This document shows positions 33,281-44,579 of a stretch of 64,000 nucleotides of DNA, one piece after another (within the stretch, counting starts at the first letter, position 1; each line of letters starts with the position of its first letter). This DNA is from Trema orientale (lineage: Eukaryota; Streptophyta; Magnoliopsida; Rosales; Cannabaceae). Position numbers and translations under genes: made by a program. The stretch spans positions 121,913-185,912 of the forward strand of contig JXTC01000250.1 of NCBI GenBank assembly GCA_002914845.1. The letters run 5' to 3'. Under the pieces are notes generated by a model. The model worked only from the letters and a program-made list of their open reading frames with translations. It was not told where the DNA came from and made no database searches.

Positions 33281-35262
33281 GTTGATGCGGCAAAGAGCAT
33301 AGCAAGGTTTTGTGAAAGATCGGGGACAGTGAAACGACTAATCTACACAGCGAGTGTGGTAGCTGCATCTCCGCTGAAAGAGAGGACGGCGGTGGTTATA
33401 AGGACTTGATGGACGAAACTTGTTGGTCCCCTTTCAATATTTCTGTTCCTTACATCACTGATTTTCACAAGGTAAAACAATTTGGAAATTGGGAAATGTG
33501 ATTTCTAGGATAAATGTTTTAAGTTTCAGGCGTGATTGAGTTATAGTATAACTTAAAACGTTTTCGAAGATAGGTATACTGCTATTCCAAAATTACTATT
33601 TGCAAAAACACCCATAAATAATTTCCGTTTTATTTTTTTTTTATTTTTCATTTTTTGGCTGAAAAATCAAGGAAAGTTACTAACGAGTAATATTATTTGG
33701 GCAAAGGGGCAGTCACAACTCAACATACGTTGTTTAATCGTCTTTATTTTCCCAGTTTCTTTTGTCCTTTTTTTTTTTTAAATATCTTTTTTGTTTTTTA
33801 GGTTTTGGTTGATCATTTCAATGGAATTGGGTGTTGCGTCCTTTGTCCTTTCCTTTTGAAGTTTGATTTGTCCAGGTTGAGGTTTGACCATTCTTAGATC
33901 AGGAAAGTATCAGATTTCTCTCATGTGTTTTTGCACGAATTCAAAATAGGTCTTCTCAGTTCGTCAAATTAGATTAAATCTATCCCTTCTAAGAAATATC
34001 CACTTACTATTGTCAAATTTTTATCTTAAAATGACCTTCAATGCCTTTGTTCAAATACTTATAATTATCTATTAAATTTACAACCAAGCAATTTAAATCC
34101 CAAATACGCATATATATATATATTTTAAAAAAAATATATAATATATTTGTACTAAGTTATGGGGTTAAGGAGGTATTCCGAGTATTTAATTAATTTTGAC
34201 TGAGGATATTAGTGTAATTTCACAATATAATTTTGACTAAATTTTACATGAGAAATCTTTGACATGATTTGGCATACTAAAATACATTTTGTATACTTAG
34301 AAACACAAAGGTGAAGCTGGTATTTTGAGATTTTTTGGCACTTTCCTTCTAGACCACCGCCTGGCATTAGTTCTTATTCAAAATGATGAATTCAGATAAT
34401 TAAAATGTAGATAATATTTCCCACCTTAGTATTAGCTTAGCTTAAATTAAAGATTTGTGAGTTGTGATCGGCACTCATGCTTGGTTTTAAGACTTGGCCG
34501 GTAATTACTGGTTACATATATAGTACTTTGACCAATTACGCATGTCCCAAAATTATCTTGCACACACGTTAAGTAGCTGTGTGAGTGGAACAAGCAGTCT
34601 TGATCAGAAGCTCATATCAATTAATTTCTCATTGTATACTTATATTCTATACTAGGCCTACCTAGATTCAAAGACACTAGCAGAGAAAGAAACATTAAGA
34701 TTGGGGAACAAAAATGAGAGCCAATTGGAGGTGGTATCGCTTGTATGTGGCCTTATTGGAGGGGATGCACTGTTACCTTTCACACCAGCTACTTTGGCTG
34801 TGTTTGTTTCTCAGCTCACAAACAATGAAATACATTACAATTCACTCAAGTACTTAGAGGCATTGCTTGGAAAAGTACCAATTGTACACATCGATGATGT
34901 ATGTGAAGCCCATATCTTCTGCATGGAGAGTCCTTCACTCCGTGGTAGATTCTTATGCGCCACTTCCTACGTCTCACGTGCAGGAATAGCTAGTTATCAT
35001 CAACAAAATTACCCACAATTTCACGTCAAGGAGGAGTAAGTAATTTTATCTTTCTTTTCTTCTAATTTTCTATTGTGTTTCAATTCAAATATAGTGGCAT
35101 TACTAAAATGGGTTTTATCGTTTCATGTACTTGGAGGGGCCAAAGAGGGAAATAAAATTGGATACATCAAAGCTTATTGAGAAGGGCTTTGTATATAAGT
35201 ACGATACCAAAATGATATTAGACGACTGCATCAGTTTTGCCAGGAGAATGGGAGACCTTTAG
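33281..35262 (+). pseudogene. Decayed dihydroflavonol/vestitone reductase-like (extended SDR) gene
   Basis: Three exon remnants align with plant DFR/ANR/vestitone reductase-type NADPH-dependent reductases: about 33,281-33,471 (VDAAKSIARFCERSGTVKRL then IYTASV), 34,656-35,035 (YLDSKTLAEKE, i.e. the catalytic YxxxK, then VVSLVCGL, HIDDVCEAHIFCMES, GRFLC), and 35,127-35,262 (YLEGPKREIKLDTSKLIEKG, FVYKYDTKMILDD, stop TAG). Splice phases agree. Breaks: the N-terminal exon(s) with the GxxGxxG cofactor motif are missing; the first exon carries an extra AG (about 33,381-33,384), giving a frameshift and then TGA; the acceptor before the last exon is CAT (35,124-35,126) where CAG is expected. Exon 2 alone is still open. 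I infer a recent pseudogene. A spliced fragment using an acceptor further inside the last exon remains possible. Confidence 0.8.
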
Positions 35263-35826
35263 TAGTAACACTGCAGGGATTTTTTTTTTTTTTTTTTCAT
35301 ATTTTGGATTTTACTGGCTAAAAGTTGTGGTCTGTAATACAAATTGAAGCCGTAGTTCAATTAAATGGGCCACTCATGTAGTCTTGTCCCACCCAGCAAC
35401 TAGTAAGTTACAAGGTTCAATAAAGATTGAATTACCATGCCTGTTAATTACATCACTACTGTTAAGTTCTGTATGCACACTCTAGTTATGTGATCACAAA
35501 ACAGCAACTTAAACTTTTAATAGGGAACAAGATTGCAAACTTTTATTTCTTACAATTAACATTGTCCTTCAGGACACTGAAAAGGGAACAAAAAATAGCC
35601 TTGAAATCAGACTAAAATTAAGCAAAAGGAAAAGCAAAAACCAAAAAAGCTACACATCTAAGTTTAATTTACTACCAAAGAGGAGAGGAACAGTCACTCC
35701 CATGGCCATAGGCTTTGTCAAATCCTAAATTTTTTGTCCTAAGTTTTATGAACACTCTTCCATTATTTTCTGGGTGGCTTATACAGGTAAAAGACTTCAC
35801 TATATAGGGACACTGACACATATATA

Positions 35827-38047
35827 TCAAGTGAAGAATTCAGGACTGTCAAATGGGAAATTCGATTCGAAATCCACCTTGTCAAGTGTGAGATCCAAAT
35901 CACCAATTGGAGAGTTGGAGACTGAAGTTGGTGCTGAAAGTATCTCATTGAGATCAGATTCAGGAGTTTTGACATTGTTTGCAAGTCCAAAACTGCTGAT
36001 ATTATGGCATGGTGAAACTGAGAAGTAGGCGGATTCTGATGATGTTGGAGATATAAATGACGGCGAAAAGCTACCCGCGAAATTGGTATCAATCATCTCA
36101 GAGAAGAAATGATTTCCCAAGTTCTCGGATTCAATTGGCGTTGAAGAAAACGAAAAGGGTTGAAATATGTCATCCTCCCTTGTGTCCAAGTCCTCTGTTT
36201 TAACTTCAAACCCTGCCCCAAGACCAAAAAATGTTGATTGAGATTGCTTTGGCTTTTCTTCTTTTCCTTCTTCATGGTGTGGAAACTGGTTCTTTTCGGC
36301 TTTGAAGCCTTGTTTGATCAGTGAAGCTGAGGCCATAGCTAATTGCGAGGCTCGGCTACATGTATGGCGTCCTTTGTAGGTCACTTCGAGGAGTGAAGGG
36401 TCTTGGTCCGACCTTTGAACTTGTTTTGTGGCCAAACAACCTTGTGCTTTTCGATGTGTGCATCTGAAGTATCCTCTGAAATATGACAATCTCATGTTAG
36501 AAATGTACATACTACTACTAAGGATGTAACATTTGAAAGACAGCATAAATACATATGAAGCCGCCAAAGAAGAATGTGTCTAAGAAATTAGTACGGATTC
36601 TTTTATATCTACATTCTAGCAGTTTTTACTTTTGAACACACACAAGCTTCTTTGGGGTCCAAAAAAATACAGCCACTAACAGGGTGAAATACTTTTCTTT
36701 CCTTCTTTTCTTTTTTTCGTACTAGACCATGTGGAGTTTGTCGTCTTTTGGGGGTAATGGAGGAAAAAGGAATAGAGAAATAATAGTAGAACTAGATATT
36801 AACTACACCAACTTTATTGTAGTCGAACCAGAAAAGTGAGGAACTTGAATAACATGAAATACTGTTTTGAGGCCCAGATTGGTAACTTCGAATTAAGAGA
36901 ATAGAAGTTTTGGACCTGTTTTATGTGTGGCTTGACATATTTAATGCTGAAAGGAAAGCTTGGCTTGAAGAATTGTCAACCCAATTGGCCAACAACAACA
37001 ATGTGTCCAACCAGCAAAGCCCACCAATTAAACAGTACTATACAAAATTTTAAAATAAGAGAACCAGTGAACCAAATCGTCAGAAATTTATAGTAATGGT
37101 ATTGAGTCAGTGCATTGATCAGACACCAGGGGCTGCTATTGGGGCCAGTCTTAACTCTTATGTACGTGCTCCTAAGGATAAGTTCAACTGTTCAAGCACT
37201 ACTTGAAAGCATTTATATATATAAAACTAGTTTAAGAAAAGGAAAAAGTAAAAAATTTTATAATCCTAAATGAGTTTAAAGGCGTGCTTTGAATTTTCAT
37301 AGCCCAACTGGGTTCGAAAACCAATGATTAGATGAGAATAACCGGAGCTAACCAAGCGAAAAATGATCGATACGTCCACCTCAGTTGAATCATGGGAGAC
37401 TTTAGTGACTAGCTGGATGTGGATTAATGATGTTTGGCCTTAAAAATCAATTAAAAAAGAAGAAGAAATATCAAAATTTGTCTTCAATCAGTTTTTTCTC
37501 ACCTTGGATGATTAGCTCCAAGAATGTCTTTCTGGCCATACTTTCTCCAACTATAGCCATCTTCCATAGGCCCTTCTGGCCCTGTTCCCAAACTGACACT
37601 AATTTTCTCAGTCCATTTGGACATTGTTTTCCTGCAAATAAACACATATAATGGTATTAAAAACCAGCTCAAAAATCAGATGAATTTCACTCATAATTAA
37701 GCTTAGATCAAAGTTTAAGTAATATTCAAGAGTTATGAAAAGTCTCACCTTTTCTTGAAGACATCTCTGTGGTTAGAGTCCTGATCGTAGAAAACACTTC
37801 TTGGGCTACTAGTGTTTTCAAAGGAAGTCATAGAAGGTGGGGACTCCAAAGCCTTAGGCTCTCCGACCCAATTGAGCATTGAAAGTGCTTTCTCATAAGA
37901 AGATAATATCTTTCCAACCAAGACATCTCTGGTTTCTTTGGATGAAGATGGTTGAAGATGGCTTATTAGCTGCTTTGCTAGCTCTTTTCCCTGTGTTAGC
38001 TCATTGATTAGAGTCTTTTGCTCAAAATCCATGTTCTTCTTCTCCAT
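35827..38047 (-). CDS. Group III WRKY transcription factor, 3 exons
   Basis: Exons (minus strand): 37,749-38,047; 37,503-37,631; 35,827-36,475. In-phase GT-AG junctions give 358 residues. WRKY factors bind W-boxes (TTGACY). The domain covers about 122-183: WRKYGQK at 128-134 and a zinc site C148-X7-C156-X23-H180-X-C182, the C2HC signature of group III. The second intron splits the Arg codon of PRGYFRC, the conserved position. The N terminus EQKTLINELTQGKELAKQL with KILSSYEKALSML is typical of the WRKY30/41/53 subgroup, which acts in senescence and defence; the acidic Ser/Phe-rich C terminus is probably an activation region. MEKKNMDF offers two in-frame Met codons (38,047 or 38,032); I chose the first. 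TTGACT at 38,570-38,575 could permit WRKY auto- or cross-regulation. Confidence 0.93.
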
Positions 38048-38569
38048 TTAATTAACACCCAAAAAAAAAAAAAAAGGAAATGATCTACAACTGAAATAAT
38101 TTGAAAGTTCTCAGAGTACCCAAATAGCTAAAACGGAGATAGATACTAGATCTTCTTGGGAAAAGACCGAAAGGGAAGAAGAGGATGAGTTGTTGAGGTT
38201 GAAAGTTTAAGCACCAGAAAGCCACACAAACTTGGGAGTAGCTTGAGACCCAATTGGGCATGGAGTTGGAGATATTGAAATTGAAAGGAGCTGAAAAGAG
38301 AAGGAGTGGCTCTAATCACTAATAAGCTAAAGCAAGTGATGAATGTGTGTGGTATAGAGCCTAGTAAATTAATACGTGAAACCAAATTGGCAAAAAAAGT
38401 TGTATTTAACCATAAAAACTCAACAATATCTGGAGTCTATATATTGATGGGTGTTTAAGTTTAGTACTATTTCTAGCGCTAAGAAAGGGAGAGAGGCTTT
38501 CTTAGTGAAGAAGGTGGGAGGAAGTGAGGATATATAAGCGAAAGAAAAGACGAGGAAAAAGTGAGAGAT

Positions 38570-38575
38570 TTGACT
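38570..38575 (+). promoter_or_regulatory. Candidate W-box in the WRKY promoter
   Basis: TTGACT fits the WRKY-binding consensus TTGAC(C/T). It lies about 520 bases before the WRKY start codon, near a TATATA stretch (38,530-38,537). Such hexamers occur by chance, so this is only a candidate. Confidence 0.35.
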
Positions 38576-38599
38576 GAAGAAATAATGAGTGTCTTTTTT

Positions 38600-39560
38600 T
38601 TTTTTTTAAAATTAGAATTTTGCTTTTCCTTTCTCCTAAAGAATGAACCAGTTACTACTGACGTGTACCAATGAGGATTTTAGATAGGGAGAAAGTCCAA
38701 TTTCTGACCACTTCAAACCGCTACATAAACCATCAAAAATTCAAAACACACGGCCATTTTCTCACACAATTTTTTTTTTTTTTGGGTAGGGAGTCTATCA
38801 TCTATGTATGATATATCAATCTATCTTAAGTACTGGGTAATAACGCGGAAGAAGATTTGAAGATTCTTGGTCTCATGACCTCATCCTTCTTTTCTGACTA
38901 CACCCCACAGTAACTTCTTTTCATTGACGAATAGTACAAAATAAATAATGATAATATATTTTATTTATTTAGTTAAAAAAAGGGAAAAGCAAGTTATATT
39001 AAGTTGGTTGGTATCGTAATGTGCGACCCCATCGCTTACGTTGACGTTGATATCAACGTTTGTTGTGATGATAGTTCATGTACATCACACACAAACATCC
39101 AACTTGGACATAGTTAATAATAAGTTTAAGATGTAATTAAATATTTAAACAAGTTTAAGATGTGATTAAATATTTAAACAAGGCTCCACTCGTTCTAAAT
39201 TTATGTGTACAGCGTGACTCGTTGATTATTCATTTATAAAAGTATGGTTTTCATGTTACACTCCACTTGGTTCGGGTGACGAGATTCCTGAGCATCCAGG
39301 ATTAATGGCTAATAATAATTAGTGGTAATTAAAAGATAACGAAAAAGAATTGACTAATTACCCTAATCCCTAATTAGGAACTGAAACTTACCAATTGAGT
39401 GGTAATTTTCTTAATTTAGGCTCAAAGATTCACAATTTGCTATATGCGTACATTTTGGGATAGAGATAATATCCCGTACTCCAAGGATCTAGATTCACTT
39501 TTTCTTTTTTAAGACATTATTACAAAATAATAACCCACATAAAAGACCAAATCAAAGGGT
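38600..39560. other. No gene seen: promoter-distal intergenic DNA
   Basis: AT-rich, with poly-T at 38,595-38,607 and 38,769-38,782 and a direct repeat around GTTTAAGATGT(A/G)ATTAAATATTTAAACAAG (39,123-39,182). No coding frame was recognised. Confidence 0.45.
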
Positions 39561-39571
39561 TAAGGTTAAAC

Positions 39572-40684
39572 CAGAGATGTCAAATGGGTCGTGCCGACAC
39601 GTCCCGTGATTTATAGGCCCGCTCGTGCCTCGTGTCGTGTTTAACACGACCCAACAAAATATCGTGTCGTACTCGTGCTGGCCCAAGTTTCAAAACTCTA
39701 GGCCCGGCACGGCCCAAAAGCACAGGCACATCTCGTATTATACTCGTGCTCGTGTCATGTCGTGCTCATGCTTGTGCTTGTGCGACTCATATTATGTCGA
39801 GCATAGTGAGCCCAATGTATTAGCGTATTTTTTCGTCTGACTTCGATCCATCTATTAAAAATTATTTAATTAAAATTTTATATTTTGATTTAAAACAATA
39901 ACAAAAATATGTAATATATCCATAATTATTTGGAAAAAAATATTCAATTGAAAATCACTAATAAAAATCTGTTTTTGAAATAAAGAACAAGAAAAGTGAG
40001 TTTATTTATAAGCAAAAATAAAAAAGACATAAAAAAATTTCAAATATAAATAATATAACAAAGTTCTTGGGTAGAAATATTATTCTTTTCGTCAAAATAA
40101 TTTGAATACATCCTAATTAGATTGATTCGTACCTAAACTATTATTATTTGTATATTTTCAAAACTTTATTTAGTAAGGAATGTTTTTTTTTTTTCCGTTC
40201 AAATTATGCAAATTAGCATATGTTCTATAAAAGAACAAATCTTTAAATTTTTAATATCGATTTAGTCATTTTAATGTGAGATTCAGAATCAATTTTTATT
40301 TAGCATTTGGCCTTTTCTACTAGTAACTATTAGTATTAATTTTTTTTACATGTAAAAATGGTCATTTAAGTAGATAAAAAAAATTTGTCATTTAAGTCTT
40401 TAAGATTGTTAAAGTAAAAATAAATACTTTTTAAAATACTTTGAGTCGTGTTTTTCGTGCTTTTTGGGTTGTGTCGTGCTTGTATCTAGCTCGTGTTGTG
40501 CTCATGTCCAAGGTCATGTCGTGCCGTGTTAGCCCACAGTGCCCAAAAATTAGACTCCGGTACGGCTCAATACCTCTTGCCGTGCTTAGCACGGCTCAAA
40601 ACCACTTCGTATCGTACCGTGCTCGGCATAGAATTTTTTGTGTTGTGCTCTTGTGCCAAATGGGCGGCCCATTTTACATCTCTA
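39572..40684. mobile_element. Non-autonomous hAT transposon, 1,113 bp, 8-bp target duplication
   Basis: Flanked by perfect GGTTAAAC at 39,564-39,571 and 40,685-40,692. Ends: CAGAGATGTCAAATGGGTCG on the left and CGGCCCATTTTACATCTCTA on the right, imperfect terminal inverted repeats. Subterminal regions (39,590-39,800 and 40,441-40,660) are GC-rich and crowded with TCGTG/CACGA and GGCACGGC motifs, the kind of repeats that bind hAT transposases; the middle (39,840-40,430) is AT-rich and non-coding. No transposase is encoded, so mobility would need a helper. Short open frames across the CG-rich ends are repeat artefacts. Confidence 0.9.
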
Positions 40685-40699
40685 GGTTAAACTGCTAAA

Positions 40700-41057
40700 A
40701 AAAAATCATGCAATTTGGGTGTTCTACAATTTAAATCCTGAAGTTTAGAATTTACAAAATAAATAATAAAATTAAGAATTTCTGAAAATTAATACCCTAA
40801 ATTGACTTTTTGAATAACTTTAATTTGTAAAAAGACAATAATATCTTCAAAATTAAGGAGAATAATAAGGATTAATCTAGTTTAAATGTTGGATATTATT
40901 GTTTTCTCGTTACTAAAATTGGTCAAAAAATCAGTTCAAGGTATTAATTTTTCTGAAATTCTTAATCTCAGCCCTCAGGGGATTATTTTATAGAGTCCAA
41001 ACTTCAGGGTTTAAATTACAAACATTCAAACTTCATGGTATTTTTTTGTAATTCACC
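40700..41057. mobile_element. Long-arm MITE, copy 1
   Basis: The arms of about 150 bases are mirror images: ATTTAAATCCTGAAGTTTAGA, AAATTAAGAATTTCTG and AAATTAATACCCTAAATTGAC on the left, against GTCCAAACTTCAGGGTTTAAATT and GTATTAATTTTTCTGAAATTC on the right. It belongs to the same family as 45,640-46,010. Its left end lies only a few bases from the hAT target duplication at 40,685-40,692. Confidence 0.65.
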
Positions 41058-41410
41058 CAAGAGTTTAAGTGTGACTCGTGCTGAGTTTAGTTTATCAAAA
41101 ATATAATTCAGCTTAATTAAATAAATAGCTAGGTAGAGGATTTTTTTTTTTTTTTAGGAGCTAGGTAGCGTTAGTGATATATTTTTTTTCCTTTTTATAC
41201 TTAAGTATGCATAAAAAGAAATCTTGTAGCTGTGTTCTATACATGGGTGACCTAGTTCCAGGCTTCTAGCATAGAAAAATGGATTATAATTAAGTTCTCA
41301 TTTTACTAAACTTTTTTTATGAAAAAAAAAATTAAAAAAATAAAAGAAGAAGAGGGAAGTATAATATGGAGGTGAAAAAAGGGTTTCTATCACTTTTACA
41401 TATAAAAAAC

Positions 41411-41760
41411 TAAAAGAATTACAAAAATACAAAACTCAGGTTTTTTTCAAAATTTCGTACGGTTTTTATTAGAAAAATATCATTTTTTAAAAAATATTTA
41501 GAAAAATACCATTTTTAAAAGTAGTTACTGGTTACCAGTTGGAAACTTGTTACTGGTTACTAGTTATCAGTTATATACTAGTTATAAATATATTTGATTA
41601 CTAGTTACCAGTTTTTGAAAACTGGTTACCAAAAACTAATTACTATTTTAAAAAACAACATTTTTCTAAATAATTTTTAAAAAATAGTATTTATCTAATA
41701 AAAATTGTACCACACTTTAAAAAAACTTAAGCTATCGTATTTTTCAAATTTTTTTCTAAA
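41411..41760. mobile_element. Foldback element with GGTTACCAGT centre
   Basis: Imperfect palindrome of about 350 bases. The left arm runs AAAAGAATTACAAAAATAC, GTACGGTTTTTATTAGAAAA, AATATTTAGAAAAAT; the right arm is its mirror (ATTTTTCTAAATAA, CTAATAAAAATTGTACC, ATCGTATTTTTCAAATTTTT). The centre (41,521-41,635) is made of TTACTGGTTACCAGT-type repeats. It shares arms, centre and size with 58,640-58,995. Confidence 0.65.
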
Positions 41761-41769
41761 TTATCGTAT

Positions 41770-43390
41770 AATGTCTAATTTCCTCGGCAAAAAAAAGAGT
41801 AGTGGTAGAGATAGTCCTAAATCTCAAACTGAAATAGGAAGACGGAAAAAATAAAAATGATCTTTAGAAACAAAAAAAATATAAAAATCAATGACAACCA
41901 AATCGACAATTCTTGATTTGCAACAAGTTTTTTCTTCTTTTTTTTTTTTTTTTCGCTCAAGTATTTGCAAAAAGTTTTTGGTTATGGGAGAACTTGTGAC
42001 GTTCTACATTTACTGGTAGAGACGGGATGTGCCTTGATCCGACCAATTAATGACACAACATGTTTTTTCTTTTTGTTTTCGTTTTAGAACTTTTTATTAT
42101 ACAAGTCCTAATAAGGTTTGTTTCTCATTTTATATATCTGTAGACTGTATTCCTGAAAGAAGATCACTACTTCATTAAAAATATATTATTTATATTTTAA
42201 TATAACACGATATTCTCATAATTAACCTATATATTATATGCAGTCACAATTATATATTACAACAAGCTCTTCTCAGATCAAGTACCTGGTGTTACGGATT
42301 TAAATTCAAAAACATATCTTCCTTTCCTACTTAATTTGTGAAGTTTAAAAATTTACGAACAGGAAGGTGTGATGAGAACATGCACTCAATAATAATTAGT
42401 ACAGATTTGGTTTAGCGCCCAGTACAATTAACATTCTTCGTTGTGTTTGCATGTGAGAGGTTAATTAAATAAACTTAAGCTCACATGTTAAACTTACAAC
42501 TTACATTAGAAACCACAAATTAGGGTAAGCTACCAAAGGAAATATAAAGGTTTTATACAACAAGTTGCACACTTGCAGAAATTCAAACTATATATATACG
42601 TGAATTTATGTATAATATAAATTTATGTATACTATATAGTGATCTTTATGTGTGTATACGTATTTATGTAGCCATCAATACTAATTCGTACGATCATGAG
42701 GCATAATTAGTGGTAATGCATCGCACGTCGTCTTTCTACTCAAGGTCCATCATCTCATCAAATTGTATCTCTTATTTAATTTTGGTTATTTTATTATATA
42801 TTCTATTTTATTATAATTTTCGTTAGATGATTCTTACTTAAAATATACGTAAATTTATGAGATAAAAATTGAAAAGAAAAAACTTAGCAGTATTGGCTGA
42901 ATTCATATCGTTAATTCATTTTAATTTTAATTTTTAAATAGTTTTATAAATTAATCCATTTGCAAATTGCATATTATTAGTTGCATTGTTAATTAAATAT
43001 TATTAGATGAATCATATGTCTAGAAATAATTTAGTTTGGCGACTTCAAAGTTGGGTCGCTTTCATGGTAGAGATTATTAATTAAGTAATTTATTTTTTCT
43101 TTTGATCTTGTTGTTGATAACTTTATATAAATATATATATATATATTTATATGTATACTCGCTTTTGCTTTCCGCTTTTCTCCTTGATGTGTATAGCTTT
43201 GGTTAATGACGGGTCAGGGTGAGGTTCATTTTCGTTGCCATATATGTATATTCCTTTGTCTCAATAAGTAAACAAAAAACAAATAAAACAAAAAAGAATT
43301 AAAGAAACTCCAAAGAAGCCCTACCAGCAGATTCATTACTATTAGGTCCGTTAATCATGTATTACCGAATATAATGAATTTTCAATTAAT
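41770..43390. other. No gene seen: AT-rich intergenic DNA
   Basis: Poly-T at 41,936-41,953 and (TA)n at 43,130-43,146. No coding frame, RNA gene or bounded repeat recognised. Confidence 0.45.
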
Positions 43391-43394
43391 TACG

Positions 43395-44575
43395 TGAGGT
43401 GGTAATGCGGAAGTTGTAAAAATAACACAAGATATTTTTACTTGGTTCAGTTATCTCCCGATAACCTACGTCCAAGGGGCCACGCCCAAAGAATAAATAC
43501 TATTAGTAAAATTTGAATAAATACAAACACCAATTTGACTTATACAATAAAAGACTCCCTGTTTTGATTGTTGCAATGTGGATGTATTCCTTCACTAACG
43601 TGTCTAGCGAGCACCACTCGTCTTAGGTTGACTTCGTTCTTCTGAAATCCCTCCAGATACTTGAAGTCGATCTTCTCCCGAAGACAATCAGCACCTCTCT
43701 CGGAGCACTCTCACTCAAACGACTAGGACACCTCCTAAGTCTAAAATATGGCTAAAAGAAAAACCTTTCTTTTACAACTGAAATACAATAAGTGGTCTCT
43801 CTACCTAAAGCTACTCTTGAGTGGTCTTTAAATAGAGAAGGGAGCAAGTCTTCACGTGTATATCTGCCAAAGAATAATTAAAAGCATTTAATGTTAATTA
43901 GAAGACTTGCAAGATCAGCCAAGTTTGTTACCAAACTTAGAAAAACGGATTTGGAAAATAACTGCTGATTCTGTCCACATGTTGCAACATGATCTGTCAA
44001 CCAGTCATGTTGTAACAGAAAAGGAAACTCATGTTGTAACAGAAAAGGAAACTTTCAGATTACTTTCCTGAAACAAAATAATCAGTTACTCAAACATGTT
44101 TGACAGCTAATTGCAAGAATTAGAGTAACTTTGAACAATGAGAATCAGTACAAATGAGTTAAGGAAACTTCCATAAAAGATATTACACATATAATATTCA
44201 TTTAAAAGAATTTTCTCAGTGAAAAATAGACATATACTCAAAACAAATTATGATAAGAGATACTTACCCATTCTTGCTTAATTGAATATGTCTATGCATT
44301 AATAAGATCATATTTTTATGATTGACAATAATACAAATCGTGACCTAAAGCATATAGAAGGAAAATATGGAAAATGCTGAAAAACCTATACGGAAAATAC
44401 TGAAAAATTATTCAGATCAAATATTTAGTCGCATGTTGTAACATGACCATAAAACTAGTCATGTTGTAACATGAAGGTTGCCAACAGATTATTTGCTCTT
44501 TCAATTACAAAATTATGATCCTTAAAGCACTAATCAATTAAAGTCTTAACTACTAGCCTAACAGTTGTTTATATT
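43395..44575. mobile_element. Probable Copia LTR-like remnant
   Basis: Contains GCGGAAGTTGTAAAAATAAC, ACACAAGATATTTTTACTTGGTTCAG and CCGATAACCTACGTCCAAGG, the typical order seen in plant Copia LTRs and in the LTRs at 4,765 and 11,868 of this window. No PBS, PPT or target duplication found, so the boundaries are guesses. Confidence 0.4.
44006..44053 (+). repeat. Perfect 24-bp tandem duplication
   Basis: Two identical adjacent units (44,006-44,029 and 44,030-44,053) beginning CATGTTGTAACAG. The CATGTTGTAACA core recurs at about 44,431 and 44,460, and as a variant (GTTGCAACATGA) at 43,981. Confidence 0.9.
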
Positions 44576-44579
44576 ACTA

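Noticed and set aside
35774..36028. 84-codon plus-strand frame
   Set aside because: It is a shadow of the WRKY last exon on the other strand.
39625..39840. Two overlapping Cys/Arg/Ser-rich frames inside the hAT element
   Set aside because: They arise from subterminal TCGTG/CACGA repeats of a non-autonomous transposon and have no transposase-like motifs.
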